NCBI GenBank assembly: GCA_028817905.1
Contig: JAPPOR010000151.1
Span: forward strand, 5,815-41,831
From: Myxococcales bacterium
Lineage (GTDB): Bacteria > Myxococcota_A > Polyangia > Polyangiales > JAFGIB01
Direction: 5' to 3'
Length of the DNA: 36,017 nt
Shown here: positions 7,881 through 16,845 of the stretch, piece by piece
Position numbering within the stretch: the stretch's first letter is position 1
Layout of the letters: every line of letters begins with the position of its first letter
Position numbers and translations under genes: made by a program
Notes under the pieces: generated by a model
Seen by the model: the letters and a program-made list of their open reading frames with translations, nothing else
Database searches by the model: none
What the model was told of the DNA's origin: nothing

Positions 7881-7989
7881 GGCGATGCCCCCGAAGGTTG
7901 ATGCCAGTGTACCGCGAGAGCCCCGGCGGTCTGGGCTCTGACCATACCAGGGCTATCGCCGGCGCGGTGACAACGCAACCCCACGCTCA

Positions 7990-8037
7990 TTTCGGACGAA
8001 GCCCTGCGGCGTCGAAGTCATGAATGATCCGGGCTAT
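7990..8037. repeat. Palindromic intergenic element, copy C (half only)
   Basis: Only the outer right arm is present: GAAGCCCTGCGGCGTCGAAG, then TCATGAATGATCCGGGCT, running up to and just into the 3' end of the ilvY gene. No matching left arm is seen on the other side, so it appears to be a decayed or solo half-element. Confidence 0.6.
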
Positions 8038-8911
8038 CAGCCAGCTGCCACAGAGCCGCTAGGGACCGGCGTCGCAGGTCGCGGCGCTTCGTGCACAAGC
8101 CGACCGCGAAGCCGGCCGGACCGTCTGCGATGGGCACCGGCACGACCGCGTCGCGCAGGGGGCTTCCTGCAAGGACCAGCTCGGGCACGATCCCGAGCCC
8201 GCAGCCGAGACTGACCATCGCGATGATGGCTTCGTTTCCGCTGACCTCCGCGTAGATGTCGGGATGCTCGACCTCGCGTGTGGCCATGAACCGGTCGAAG
8301 CGCTGACGCTCCAAGCCGCCTTCCGGTAGGATCCAGGGCACCTCGGAAAGCGAGGTTCCATCCGCGCACCCGGCTCGGGCCAGCCTCCGATCATCCACTG
8401 GCGCGATCACGAGCAGACCCGTACGAGCTAGCTGAGCGAACGCCAAGGTCGCGTCCAACCTGTCGGGCTGTGGCACCACCGCCACATGCACATCGTCTCG
8501 CTGCAGTCGCGTCATCGCTTCCACGGCGTCGCATGTGACCAAACGCAGGTGAATGCGCGGGTAGTCGCGTCGGCATTCCGACAGCAGGCGAGGCAGAATG
8601 GAGTGGCAGGCCGTGACCGTACACGCGATCCGTAGCTCACCGGCCGGGTCGCGCGTCTCCTCTGCCAGCCGTTCCAGCAGCTGCTGGTGGGCTTCGAGCT
8701 GCCCGCGGGCGTGCTCCGCGAAGACTTCGCCCGCCCGCGATAGGCGTACGTTGCGCTTGTCGCGCAGTAGCAGCACTTCGCCGAGGTCTTCCTCCATGCG
8801 CTGCACGGCCCGTGTCAGTGCGGAGGGGCTCATGTTCAGGCGCCGGGCACTGCGCGAAAAGTGGAGTGTTTCCGCGAGCGTTGCGAACGCACGATAGTCG
8901 GAGAGATGCAT
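8018..8911 (-). CDS. ilvY: LysR-family activator IlvY
   Basis: A 297-residue LysR-type regulator. The first 65 residues hold the winged helix-turn-helix (YRAFATLAETLHFSRSARRLNMSPSALTRAVQRME), and the rest is the periplasmic-binding-like effector domain. It is divergently placed 93 bp from ilvC, the same arrangement as the ilvY-ilvC pair of enteric bacteria, where IlvY with acetolactate or acetohydroxybutyrate activates ilvC. The sequence CTVTACHSILPRLL and the wording of the HTH fit IlvY rather than a generic LysR. The start codon is the ATG complementary to 8909-8911, right beside a perfect palindrome (8912-8930) that should be an operator, consistent with self-repression. The 3' end runs into a half copy of the palindromic element. 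Confidence 0.88.
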   Translation of the reverse strand: MHLSDYRAFATLAETLHFSRSARRLNMSPSALTRAVQRMEEDLGEVLLLRDKRNVRLSRAGEVFAEHARGQLEAHQQLLERLAEETRDPAGELRIACTVTACHSILPRLLSECRRDYPRIHLRLVTCDAVEAMTRLQRDDVHVAVVPQPDRLDATLAFAQLARTGLLVIAPVDDRRLARAGCADGTSLSEVPWILPEGGLERQRFDRFMATREVEHPDIYAEVSGNEAIIAMVSLGCGLGIVPELVLAGSPLRDAVVPVPIADGPAGFAVGLCTKRRDLRRRSLAALWQLADSPDHS

Positions 8912-8930
8912 AATTGCAGAATACGCAATT
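8912..8930. promoter_or_regulatory. Predicted IlvY operator (perfect T-N11-A palindrome)
   Basis: AATTGC-AGAATAC-GCAATT has perfect 6-bp arms with a 7-base centre and fits the LysR T-N11-A pattern. It abuts the ilvY start codon in the divergent ilvY-ilvC spacer. A weaker related site, roughly TTCGC-N9-GGCAA at about 8949-8967, may be the second, activation-proximal site. Assignment to IlvY is inferred from position and symmetry. Confidence 0.65.
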
Positions 8931-9004
8931 TAGAATAGCGAAAATGGGTTCGCAAGCAATACGGCAACTGCGGTACTTAATCCCGGTACCGGGAGGGAAA
9001 CACC

Positions 9005-10489
9005 ATGGCGCGGAACAACTACTTCAACACCCTGACGATGGCCGGCAAGCTCGAGCAGCTCGGCAAGTGCCGCTTCATGGATCGGCACGAGTTCAACGGG
9101 ATCGACCACCTACGTGGCAAGAAGGTGGTGATCGTAGGCTGCGGTGCCCAGGGACTCAATCAAGGCCTAAACATGCGCGACTCGGGGCTCGACGTGAGCT
9201 ACGCGCTTCGACAGGGCGCCATCGATGGCAAGCGCCAGTCATTTCAGGACGCGACCTCGAATGGCTTTTCCGTCGGCACCTACGAGGACATGATTCCGGG
9301 CGCCGATCTGGTCTGCAACTTGACACCCGACAAGCAGCACGCTGACGTGGTGCGCAAGGTGATGCCGCTCATGAAGCAGGGCGCCTGCCTTGCCTACAGC
9401 CACGGCTTCAACATCGTCGAGGAAGGCATGCAAATCCGGCCCGACCTGACGGTCGTGATGGTGGCGCCCAAGTGTCCGGGCACCGAGGTGCGCGAGGAGT
9501 ACAAGCGCGGCTTTGGGGTGCCCACCCTGATCGCGGTTCACAAGGAGAATGACCCTAGTGGCGACGGGCTGGCGATCGCGAAGGCCTACGCCGCGGCGAC
9601 CGGTGGGCACCGGGCGGGTGTGCTGGAGTCGTCCTTCGTCGCGGAGGTCAAGAGCGACTTGATGGGCGAGCAGACCATCCTGTGCGGGATGCTCCAGGCC
9701 GGCTCACTGCTGTGCTACGATCGCATGATCCAACACGGCGCTGATGCGGGCTACGCGTGTCGCCTCGTCCAGTATGGCTGGGAAGCCATCACGGAGGCTC
9801 TCAAGCACGGCGGGCTCACCCATATGCTCGACCGTTTGAGCAACCCGGCGAAGCTGAAGGCTTTCGAACTGGCCGAGGAGCTCAAGGAGATCATGCGGCC
9901 GCTCTACGAGAAACATCAGGAGGACATTATCAGTGGTGAGTTTTCGCGCACGATGATGGAGGACTGGGACGCGGACGACAAGAACCTCCTGGGCTGGCGA
10001 GCGGCGACCGCAGACACGCCTTTCGAGCAGGCTGCGGCGAGCAACACACCTATTCCGGAGCAGGAGTTCTTCGATCACGGCGTTCTCATGGTCGCTATGG
10101 TGAAGGCGGGTGTGGAACTCGCGTTCGAGTGCATGTGCGCGGTCGGCATGGAGCCAGAGTCGGCGTACTACGAGTCGCTGCACGAGGTGCCGCTGATCGC
10201 GAATCTAATCTCGCGCAAGAAGCTCTACGAGATGAACAAGGTGATCAGTGATACGGCCGAATACGGCTGCTATTTGTTCAGTCACGCCTGCGTTCCACTG
10301 CTGCGTGAGTTCATGGCCAAGCAAGGCGCCGACGTGATCGGCAAGGCCTACGGTGAAGGGCAGGGCAACGCGGTCGACAATCTACAGCTGATTGCGGTCA
10401 ACGGGGCCATCCGGAACCATCCCATCGAGGAGATCGGGCGGGAGCTGCGTGGTCACATGACCGAGATGAAGCAGATTGCGATCGGGTGA
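9005..10489 (+). CDS. ilvC: Ketol-acid reductoisomerase, class II (long form)
   Basis: A 494-residue enzyme that converts acetolactate to dihydroxyisovalerate (and the isoleucine counterpart) with NADPH and Mg2+. Its length and sequence match the long class II form of E. coli IlvC, not the ~330-residue class I form. The Rossmann site reads [25 protein letters not shown]; the cofactor loop reads [15 protein letters not shown], with basic residues expected for NADPH. The two knotted helical domains follow, with the metal-binding stretches [19 protein letters not shown] and [30 protein letters not shown] ribosome site lies 7 bases before ATG 9005. It is expected to be induced by IlvY through the shared spacer. 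Near-identity to the enteric pair in this host suggests past transfer, to be tested by phylogeny. Confidence 0.96.
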   Translation: MARNNYFNTLTMAGKLEQLGKCRFMDRHEFNGIDHLRGKKVVIVGCGAQGLNQGLNMRDSGLDVSYALRQGAIDGKRQSFQDATSNGFSVGTYEDMIPGADLVCNLTPDKQHADVVRKVMPLMKQGACLAYSHGFNIVEEGMQIRPDLTVVMVAPKCPGTEVREEYKRGFGVPTLIAVHKENDPSGDGLAIAKAYAAATGGHRAGVLESSFVAEVKSDLMGEQTILCGMLQAGSLLCYDRMIQHGADAGYACRLVQYGWEAITEALKHGGLTHMLDRLSNPAKLKAFELAEELKEIMRPLYEKHQEDIISGEFSRTMMEDWDADDKNLLGWRAATADTPFEQAAASNTPIPEQEFFDHGVLMVAMVKAGVELAFECMCAVGMEPESAYYESLHEVPLIANLISRKKLYEMNKVISDTAEYGCYLFSHACVPLLREFMAKQGADVIGKAYGEGQGNAVDNLQLIAVNGAIRNHPIEEIGRELRGHMTEMKQIAIG

Positions 10490-10574
10490 CCTAGCGACCT
10501 TGTCCAGACGCAGCCAATCAAGGCAACGCGGCCAAAATTGGCGCAAACGTCCACGTAGCGCTGACTCAAGGTCG

Positions 10575-10997
10575 CTAGCGGGCAAATCCCCACAGGGCGT
10601 AAGCCCCTAGCAGCGCCAGCGCGAGCATCGGGCGTGACGCCAGGCCGGTGGACAGGGAACGAAGGGTCCCGGTGGCGCGATTCGGGCGTGCGGCAAAGGC
10701 GGTGCAGAACAGCAGGGTTGCTACGAGCAATATCGGGCCCAGTGGGTGGTGCGCCAGACTGTGCGAGAGCTCGCCCGACCAGGCTGAGAGCAGGGAGCGC
10801 CCGAGCCCACAGGTCGGGCACGGCAAGCCTGTGATGCGCCGCAGCGGGCACAGGACGGGCAAGTGGGCCGCTGCAAACGCGTCCAGCGGACCCAGCGCTG
10901 CCTGGGCCAGGCGGGCGAGCCCGAAGGAGGCCAAGAGCGCGGCCAAGGGTAGGGTCCGAAAGATGCGCGTTGGCGTAGAGGCGATCACTTTCTTCAC
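10575..10997 (-). CDS. DUF2752 small membrane protein
   Basis: A 140-residue membrane protein starting at GTG (complement of 10995-10997). It has an N-terminal helix, then the DUF2752 signature CPLRRITGLPCPTCGLGRSL (the C...TGxPCPxCGLxR pattern), followed by a His-rich turn and NPL-like HHPLGP, and two more hydrophobic helices. The function of this family is unknown. The start overlaps the stop of the DUF4234 gene by one base on the minus strand, so the two form a coupled pair. Confidence 0.85.
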   Translation of the reverse strand: MKKVIASTPTRIFRTLPLAALLASFGLARLAQAALGPLDAFAAAHLPVLCPLRRITGLPCPTCGLGRSLLSAWSGELSHSLAHHPLGPILLVATLLFCTAFAARPNRATGTLRSLSTGLASRPMLALALLGAYALWGFAR

Positions 10998-11344
10998 TAC
11001 AGGGCGCTGTCGCCGAAGTGTTCGTTGATCTGGGATTGCTGAATCGCGTCGACCACGATCGACAGCCCGAATAGGCTGAGGACAACGGCGATCACCTTGT
11101 CGCTACCCGGATCACGTCCCAGCGCCTCGGCCAAATCACTGCTCACGCGGTACTCATGATAGATATGGTAGAGGCCGCACGTGATCAGCGTGAGGGCGCA
11201 CCAGGTGAGAAAGCTGTACTTGTCCTCGTTGAGGATCTCGTTCAGTGCTGTCATCTGCTTGGCCTGCCAGTACAGATTGTAGAGCCCGCATGTGATGACC
11301 GTCAGGACGATGTCCACCGCGATGTTTCGAACATGTTCGCTCAT
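10997..11344 (-). CDS. DUF4234 small membrane protein
   Basis: A 115-residue membrane protein. I start it at ATG (complement of 11342-11344), giving MSEHVRNIAVDIVLTVITCGLY; the frame is open much further upstream but that region is antisense to the acyltransferase gene. The repeated VITCGLYNLYW and LITCGLYHIYHEY motifs, each a helix followed by a YxxYW/Y turn, are the hallmark of DUF4234, and a further hydrophobic helix (VIAVVLSLFGLSIVVDAIQQ) ends the protein. Function unknown. It is translationally coupled to the DUF2752 gene downstream and divergent from the acyltransferase gene. Confidence 0.85.
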   Translation of the reverse strand: MSEHVRNIAVDIVLTVITCGLYNLYWQAKQMTALNEILNEDKYSFLTWCALTLITCGLYHIYHEYRVSSDLAEALGRDPGSDKVIAVVLSLFGLSIVVDAIQQSQINEHFGDSAL

Positions 11345-11410
11345 GGTCGCTGATGGTACCCCAAGCGGGCTGGTTTGGCGTTGGGGCGGGCGCTGTCGGG
11401 GCTGCGGGCC

Positions 11411-12556
11411 ATGGCTGGCTGGAAAGTGGAGCTGACCGTGGGACCTGCGCGCAGCTACTTTCCGGAGATCGACGTGCTCAAGGGGGTCGCCATCGTCTGC
11501 GTCGTGGTGATTCATAGCAGCCCCGCAGACCTGCAGACTGACTTGCCAAGTGGGCATGCCCCGGGTCTTTGTGCGGTCGCGATGTTGACCCAGTTTGCTG
11601 TTCCCTGCTTCTTGATGTGCTCGGGATTCCTCTACGCGACTGTCGATCGGGTGTCGGTCTTCACGCTCCGGGAGCGCCTTCGCCGCTTGCTGCTTCCCTA
11701 CCTGCCTGCGGCCATTCTGGCAGGCTGGTTTCGCAGCGAGGTGCTGGGGATCCCAGTCTCGTGGATCCGGGACCTTCTGCTCGGTCATACCTTCGGCATC
11801 TACTACTACGTATTCGTCATCTTCACCCTGGTGCTGGTGACGCCCATCATTCCTCGCCTCCCCCGTCCATTGCGCTGGCTGGTGGCAGCGTTGCTGATAG
11901 CCAGCGGGTCGGTCCGCAGCCTCGGGCCGGTACTGACGGTACCGGAAGCGACGGCTCGGACATTCAACCTTGGCCTCGACCCAAGTTTTCCGTGGTTTCT
12001 GCGTCACCCGCTGCTGGTGTGGGGCTACTTCTTCGCGGGCTGGGAGTTGCGGTTGGTCGCGCCACGCCTGCTCTCGTTGCTGTCGGCGCGTCCGTGGCTG
12101 AGGGGCCTGGGGGTGCTGCCGTGGATCGGTCTATCCTTCGCGATGGTCTACTGGTGTTTGCGCGGCGATGCGGTGCGAGCCGTGCTCGCCTCCTGGCCGT
12201 TGATATATGCCTCGCTTGCTGCGCTGGTGGCGGTCACGTTTGGCCGCACGCGTGCAGAGCCTGCTGGGTCCGTTGTCTCCGACCAGAGGCCGGACCGGAC
12301 GCCGCTCTACCTGTGGCTGTCCCGGCGCACCTATTTCATCTATCTCTACCACCTGTTCTTCGTGCTGACCGTACAACGTGTGTGGCCGCTACCTGGGGGC
12401 AGACCTTCCTATTTCGCCATGGGCGTCCATGTCCTGGCCGGGCTTGCGGGGCCGGCGGCGCTGGCACTGCTGTTGGAACGCACGCTTCCGGATCGGATGC
12501 TGGCATTCGTGGGGCTGCAAGGCCCCGTCCAGGGACGCGAACGAGCGTCCCCGTAA
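11411..12556 (+). CDS. Acyltransferase-3 family membrane protein
   Basis: A 381-residue integral membrane protein with about ten helices. The start SYFPEIDVLKGVAIVCVVVIHSS is the classic opening of acyltransferase family 3 (R/Y...ID.LKG.AI..VV..H), with the His in helix 1 thought to be catalytic. The second helix pair carries FAVPCFLMCSGFL (FFxxSGF pattern) and then RLRRLLLPYL. These enzymes O-acylate sugars of surface polysaccharides or other exported molecules. I prefer the ATG at 11411; a TTG at 11375 is an upstream alternative. No glycan genes lie beside it, so the acceptor is unknown. Confidence 0.85.
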   Translation: MAGWKVELTVGPARSYFPEIDVLKGVAIVCVVVIHSSPADLQTDLPSGHAPGLCAVAMLTQFAVPCFLMCSGFLYATVDRVSVFTLRERLRRLLLPYLPAAILAGWFRSEVLGIPVSWIRDLLLGHTFGIYYYVFVIFTLVLVTPIIPRLPRPLRWLVAALLIASGSVRSLGPVLTVPEATARTFNLGLDPSFPWFLRHPLLVWGYFFAGWELRLVAPRLLSLLSARPWLRGLGVLPWIGLSFAMVYWCLRGDAVRAVLASWPLIYASLAALVAVTFGRTRAEPAGSVVSDQRPDRTPLYLWLSRRTYFIYLYHLFFVLTVQRVWPLPGGRPSYFAMGVHVLAGLAGPAALALLLERTLPDRMLAFVGLQGPVQGRERASP

Positions 12557-12643
12557 CAGCGCGGAAGGACCTTCGTATGATCAGGGTGTGCCGATCCCGC
12601 GCGCAACACCCGGTGCCATCCGGAACGGAGTGAATCGATCGCA

Positions 12644-12815
12644 AGCCCGGATCCATCACCAAGTCGCGCGCCCTCGAACGCCTGCTCGAGTCCGCAGCGC
12701 TTTCCCTTTCGTCGAGCATCCAGCGAGCATTCCCTCCTTCACCGAAAGCGCTGCGAAGCCGATTACTTGCACGAAGGCCGCATGCTTTTTCGATGGCTGC
12801 CGGGGTGATGGCTGC
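12644..12815. repeat. Palindromic intergenic element, copy D1
   Basis: The left end reads AGCCCGGATCCATCACC then CGCGCCCTCGAACG; the right end reads CGAAAGCGCTGCGAAGCCGA, then TTACTTGCACGA, and GGTGATGGCTGC. It shares both arms with copy E (the TCCATCACC type) and is followed directly by a second element in the same gap. Confidence 0.75.
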
Positions 12816-12816
12816 G

Positions 12817-12982
12817 AGCTGGCCCGGATACTCCAACAGCGTCGCGGCGGCTCGCGTGGTCGTCGACTGCACAGCGCTTTCGCCTCACTCGGAAACACGG
12901 CGAGCAATCGGTCGCTCGCTGACGGCCCTGCGGAGCCGAATCCCCGCGCGATCCGCTCGCGAGTTCGCGAAGCATCCGGGGT
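12817..12982. repeat. Palindromic intergenic element, copy D2 in tandem with D1
   Basis: The left end GCCCGGATACTCC and the centre GACTGCACAGCGCTTTCGCC lead to a right arm with GAGCCGAATCCCCGCGCGATCCG and ATCCGGGG. Arms are more diverged than in the other copies. With D1 it fills the 560-bp gap between the acyltransferase and msrAB genes; no gene is seen there. Confidence 0.7.
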
Positions 12983-13117
12983 AGACTCGCGAATGCCTTT
13001 GCGTCAAGGAAAGGTACAGTAGCGATGCGTCCGTTCTCGGCAGTCCGGACAGGCTCTTCGCTTGCACACCCATCGCCCGCCCTGCGCCGGAAGCGGGCCA
13101 AAAGGACCGCGAACATC

Positions 13118-14248
13118 ATGCCACGCCCCCTGCGCTCCCATCTCTCTACTCTTGCCTGCGCGTTGTTCCTTGTTGCCTGTGATGCCCATGTGACCCACGC
13201 GGAGGGTCATGGCAAGCCTGCGGTGGTGCGCCCGCAGGCGGCTGAACGGGTTGCCACGTTGGCTGGCGGTTGTTTTTGGTGCATGGAGCCCCCGTTCGAG
13301 GGCCTGGCGGGCGTACGGTCGGTTCAATCCGGCTATGCCGGTGGCAAGGAAAAGGACCCGGACTACAAGGACGTGTCTTACGGCCGAACCGGGCACACCG
13401 AGGCGGTGCAAATCGTGTTCGATCCGAAGGTGGTCTCCTACGAGCGCCTGCTCGAAGTGTTCTTTCGCAGCATGGACCCGACCGACCTGGGCGGACAGTT
13501 CGCCGACCGGGGCAAGCAGTATCGTCCCGCGATCTTCGTTCGCGACGACACCCAACGCCGTGTGGCTGAGAAGGTCAAGCAACGAGTGGCCAAGTCTGGG
13601 CGCTTCAAGAAGCCAGTCGTGGTTCCGATAGTGGCATTTACGACGTTCTACCCCGCCGAGAACTATCACCAGGACTACTACAAGAAGGACCCCCGCGAGT
13701 ACAAACGGTACCGGCGCGCGTCCGGGCGGGAAGGCTTCCTCAAGCGTGTATGGGGTAAGGATATCGCCGACCACGGGCCTACGAAGGAGCGCAGCTACGG
13801 GCGACCCCCAGAGGCAGAGCTCAAACGCCGTTTGACGTCGCTTCAGTACGAGGTGACGCAGCAGAACGGCACCGAGCGACCCTTCAAGAACCGCTACTGG
13901 AACAACCAGCAAGCTGGCATCTATGTAGACGTCGTTTCCGGTGAGCCCCTCTTCAGTTCCCTAGACAAGTTCAAGTCCGGGACCGGTTGGCCGTCTTTCA
14001 CCCGACCTCTGGTGACTGACCACGTCGTGAAGAAGGTTGATCAGAGTCACGGCATGCGGCGAGTGGAGGTGCGCTCCAAGCATGGCAACTCCCACCTGGG
14101 CCACGTATTCGAGGACGGTCCCGCGCCAACTGGTCTGCGCTACTGCATCAACTCGGCATCCCTGCGCTTTGTGCCTGCATCGGAGCTTGGCCAGGAGGGC
14201 TATGGGGAGTTCACCCCTCTGTTCAGCCCGGATGCCGCTGGGCGATGA
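13118..14248 (+). CDS. msrAB: Lipoprotein MsrA-MsrB methionine sulfoxide reductase fusion
   Basis: A 376-residue fused enzyme that repairs both stereoisomers of methionine sulfoxide. I start it at ATG 13118, because that places a signal peptide ending in LFLVAC directly at the N-terminus (C21 lipidated); an ATG at 13025 adds a non-signal extension. The MsrA domain (about 45-210) has GCFWC with C52 catalytic, the GTGHTEAVQ-like [13 protein letters not shown] strand and [12 protein letters not shown]. The MsrB domain (about 232-370) has [21 protein letters not shown] and [11 protein letters not shown] with C343 catalytic. The usual first MsrB zinc CxxC is replaced ([11 protein letters not shown]), so this MsrB probably binds no zinc. 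It likely works in the periplasm on oxidised envelope proteins and overlaps the convergent rluA-type gene by 26 bases. Confidence 0.93.
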   Translation: MPRPLRSHLSTLACALFLVACDAHVTHAEGHGKPAVVRPQAAERVATLAGGCFWCMEPPFEGLAGVRSVQSGYAGGKEKDPDYKDVSYGRTGHTEAVQIVFDPKVVSYERLLEVFFRSMDPTDLGGQFADRGKQYRPAIFVRDDTQRRVAEKVKQRVAKSGRFKKPVVVPIVAFTTFYPAENYHQDYYKKDPREYKRYRRASGREGFLKRVWGKDIADHGPTKERSYGRPPEAELKRRLTSLQYEVTQQNGTERPFKNRYWNNQQAGIYVDVVSGEPLFSSLDKFKSGTGWPSFTRPLVTDHVVKKVDQSHGMRRVEVRSKHGNSHLGHVFEDGPAPTGLRYCINSASLRFVPASELGQEGYGEFTPLFSPDAAGR

Positions 14249-15152
14249 AGTCGGCCATATCGCGCGGTAGCGGGGCGGCTACACATAACCGCTGCCCGCT
14301 CGGGTGGGTCAGCTCGAGCTCGGCGGCGTGCAGCAGTTGGCGGGTTGGAACGTCGGCGCGCGTCAGGTCTTCCGTTCGCCCATACAGCTCGTCGCGGATG
14401 ATCGGATGACCGAGATGCCGCAGGTGTACGCGCAGCTGATGCTGCCTGCCGGTCTCCAGGCCGAGGCGCACCAGGGCCGCTAGCGCCAAGCGCTGCTCTG
14501 TCCAAAAGTGGGTAACCGCGGGCTTTCCGTGGTGGGGATCCACGATCACGTGTTGATCGGACGTCGAGCGCAGGGGGGCATCGATCGTTCCCGCCTCGGG
14601 CGGCTGGCCGTGTACCACCGCTAAGTAGGTCTTGCGCACGCGCCTGTCGGCGAACTGCTGCGTGACGGCACGGGCGGCTGCGCGATGCTTGGCAAACGCG
14701 ATCACCCCGCTCGTTTCACGGTCGAGGCGGTGGACGATGCAGGGCTCGACGTCCCGCTCGCCCCGCTGCTCGCGGTACATGAAACGCAAACGGTTGAGAA
14801 GGTTCTCGTGGATGTACCGTCCAGTCGGTTGCACGGCCAGGTCGCCCGGCTTGTTCACGATCACCAGGGCGTCGTCTTCATAGAGGATGGATACGGGAAT
14901 GGCGGCATAGTCGAACTGGGTCCGGTAGCTGTCTGGGAGCTGTAGGGTGATCTCGTCTCCGACCCTCAAACGAAAGGCCTTCTTCACTCGCGCCCCGTTG
15001 ACGCGCACGGTTCCGTCCGAGAGCAGCGACATGAAGTATTGCCGAGAGCGCCAATTGAAGCGCCTGGGCAGGTACGCGTCGATGCGTTGGCCGGCGTGCT
15101 CCCGGGGGACGCGGACGGTCACATGGTCTACGGGCCTGGAAAAATCCGTCAC
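14223..15152 (-). CDS. RluA-family rRNA/tRNA pseudouridine synthase
   Basis: A 309-residue pseudouridine synthase starting at GTG (complement of 15150-15152). An S4-like RNA-binding domain occupies about residues 15-75 ([10 protein letters not shown]...[24 protein letters not shown]). The catalytic domain starts at [19 protein letters not shown] and holds the RluA motif HRLDRETSG at 141-149, with D144 catalytic, then [10 protein letters not shown] and [25 protein letters not shown]. The RNA target (RluA, RluC or RluD type) cannot be decided from sequence alone. Its leader can fold a hairpin that contains the probable ribosome site, and its 3' end overlaps msrAB. Confidence 0.92.
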   Translation of the reverse strand: MTDFSRPVDHVTVRVPREHAGQRIDAYLPRRFNWRSRQYFMSLLSDGTVRVNGARVKKAFRLRVGDEITLQLPDSYRTQFDYAAIPVSILYEDDALVIVNKPGDLAVQPTGRYIHENLLNRLRFMYREQRGERDVEPCIVHRLDRETSGVIAFAKHRAAARAVTQQFADRRVRKTYLAVVHGQPPEAGTIDAPLRSTSDQHVIVDPHHGKPAVTHFWTEQRLALAALVRLGLETGRQHQLRVHLRHLGHPIIRDELYGRTEDLTRADVPTRQLLHAAELELTHPSGQRLCVAAPLPRDMADFIAQRHPG

Positions 15153-15154
15153 AT

Positions 15155-15175
15155 CCCTGCCTTACCACGGCAGGG
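15155..15175. promoter_or_regulatory. Leader hairpin over the pseudouridine synthase ribosome site
   Basis: CCCTGCC-TTACCAC-GGCAGGG has perfect 7-bp arms and a 7-base loop. Read on the minus strand, the second arm GGCAGGG is the only purine-rich candidate Shine-Dalgarno, ending 2 bases before the GTG start. Folding would hide it. Control of translation is inference. Confidence 0.45.
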
Positions 15176-15350
15176 TGATCCGGGTAAGCGGACCGCCCCC
15201 GGTGGGGATGCCGGCTGCGGGCCGTGGCTCAAGCACAGGCTGCGGTCTGCGCGCCGTCGCTCAACCCGGCCAAGCCGCTCGCTTCCACGAGCGGTGCGTG
15301 CGTCGCACTCCCGGGTGATCGCGACCGGACGACCATGATACGGACCCGTC

Positions 15351-15893
15351 ATGGCAGTCGAGGATTCCCCCAAGGACTACATCGATAGTGTCGAGTTTCC
15401 CCGGTCGATCGAGCTTTCGCCCATCGGGATGGTCCGATCTCCCCATCGTGAGCGTCACGGCACCCCGCACCAGGCTCCGTTGCCAGCTGACCCGGCGAAC
15501 CGGAGTGACGAGCGTGCATGCATTCAGCTGTTTCCGGAGCGCGTGCCAGCGTCCGTGCTGCAGGATCTGGACGGCTTCGAATACGTCTGGGTAATCGCGT
15601 GGCTGCACCTCAATCGCGGCTTCAACCCGCTGGTTGCTCCACCTCGCGAACCCGGAAAGAAGCGCGGCCTGTTCGCGACGCGCGCACCCCACCGTCCCAA
15701 CCCCGTCGGTTTGTCCGCCGCGAGGCTTGTGGGTATCGAAGGTCATCGCATCTGGCTGGAGCGCATCGACCTGCTGGACACTACCCCGGTACTCGACCTG
15801 AAGCCCTACGTGCCCTACGCGGACGCGTTTCCCGCCGCCGCGGCCGGGTGGGTGGACGAGGTGGCGAAACGTGCGTCCGAGTCGCAAGCATAA
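15351..15893 (+). CDS. trmO: TrmO/TsaA-family tRNA methyltransferase
   Basis: A 180-residue single-domain protein of the TsaA/TrmO family, which uses S-adenosylmethionine to methylate the N6 of t6A37 in threonine tRNAs. The fold begins ELSPIGMVRSP, passes through LDGFEYVWVIAWLH, and carries the family hallmark GLFATRAPHRPNPVGLSAARL. The C-terminal part (LERIDLLDTTPVLDLKPYVPYAD) is also typical, with the 'D.tPvLDiKPY.py.D' pattern. Length is that of the compact one-domain form. It is divergent from the pseudouridine synthase, so two RNA-modification genes share one 198-bp spacer, in which I see no clear promoter boxes. Confidence 0.92.
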   Translation: MAVEDSPKDYIDSVEFPRSIELSPIGMVRSPHRERHGTPHQAPLPADPANRSDERACIQLFPERVPASVLQDLDGFEYVWVIAWLHLNRGFNPLVAPPREPGKKRGLFATRAPHRPNPVGLSAARLVGIEGHRIWLERIDLLDTTPVLDLKPYVPYADAFPAAAAGWVDEVAKRASESQA

Positions 15894-15935
15894 GGGGGTG
15901 TCGGTCCGTGGCCCCGCGCTCGAGCGGCCGGGGGG

Positions 15936-15969
15936 AAAAAAATGCTGACCGCGCCTGGTCAACTTTTTT
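15936..15969. terminator. Probable bidirectional intrinsic terminator
   Basis: A7, then a stem TGACC-GCGCCT-GGTCA, then A-A-C and T6 on the plus strand; the A-run gives a T-run on the other strand. It lies 43 bases after the trmO stop, in the right place to end trmO transcription before the response regulator gene. Confidence 0.6.
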
Positions 15970-16039
15970 CCTACGCCGGCCGTTTGAGAAGTCCAGGACG
16001 CTGAATTCCTTTTTTCGCCAACGTTTTGGGAGCCCTACC

Positions 16040-16678
16040 ATGATTAGAGTGATGGTTGCCGATGACCACCCTGTTGTTCGCTTGGGCCTGCGCGCGCTGG
16101 TCGAGGCCGAGCCGGACATGTCATTGATCGGCGAAGCGAGCGACGGCCACCAGGCTGTTCGCCGAGTGTGCGAGTTGCGCCCCGATGTGATCGTCTTGGA
16201 TCTGCACATCCCTGGCCTGTCCGGGATGGAAGCGGCCGGGGAGATTGCGCGTCAGGCGCCGGATACGCGCTGCCTGATCCTCACGATGGATGAGGAGCAG
16301 GCGCAGACCGAGCGCAGTCTGCGCGAGAGCGGCATCAGCTACGTGGACGCCCACGCGGTTGGGTCGCAGCTGGCCAACGCGATCCGTGGGATCGCAAGCC
16401 GGGACATGCAACAACCTGCCAACGACCAGGAGGGACGGTCGGATACGGTTCCTCGCGGTGATGGCCTGGAGTGGTTGAGCAATCGAGAGCGCCAGGTGGC
16501 GGTCATGTTGGCGCGCGGCCTGACCGCGCGCGAGATTGGCGAGGCGATCCAACTCAGCCACAAGACTGTGGGCACGTATCGCGGCCGCATTTACCACAAA
16601 CTGGGCGTCCGTAGTCGCGCGGAAATTACCCAGGCCGTGCTGCGCGCTGGTTTGCTGTCGTTTGAGCGCTCGGCGTAG
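16040..16678 (+). CDS. Orphan NarL/FixJ-type response regulator
   Basis: A 212-residue regulator starting at ATG 16040; the frame is open far upstream, but that part is antisense or out-of-frame to trmO. The receiver (1-120) has the acidic pair D8/D9 and phosphoacceptor D54 in VIVLDLHIPG. The switch Ser/Thr is present (LILTMDE), but the conserved Lys expected in 'GYLLK' is absent: the stretch reads ISYVDAHAVG. The LuxR-type HTH (about 140-205) reads LSNRERQVAVMLARGLTAREIGEAIQLSHKTVGTYRGRIYHKLG. No histidine kinase is nearby. The missing Lys suggests that phosphorylation signalling may be altered or absent; target genes are unknown. Confidence 0.88.
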   Translation: MIRVMVADDHPVVRLGLRALVEAEPDMSLIGEASDGHQAVRRVCELRPDVIVLDLHIPGLSGMEAAGEIARQAPDTRCLILTMDEEQAQTERSLRESGISYVDAHAVGSQLANAIRGIASRDMQQPANDQEGRSDTVPRGDGLEWLSNRERQVAVMLARGLTAREIGEAIQLSHKTVGTYRGRIYHKLGVRSRAEITQAVLRAGLLSFERSA

Positions 16679-16845
16679 CCGAAGGGATACGCGCAGTTCC
16701 CTGACGCAAGGGGCCGCCCAGGTCTCCTCTCCGCTGCGCAACGGACGCGTGGACCTGGTGCTCATCCCGAATCGGCGCTCTTGACGTGGGTGAGAACCAG
16801 CGACCTCGGTGACAGGCGCGGGCAGACCGGCTAGAACCGCTCCCG

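Noticed and set aside
10997-12007. A 336-codon form of the DUF4234 gene
   Set aside because: The extra 221 residues are antisense to the acyltransferase gene; the DUF4234 domain starts properly at the ATG complementary to 11342-11344.
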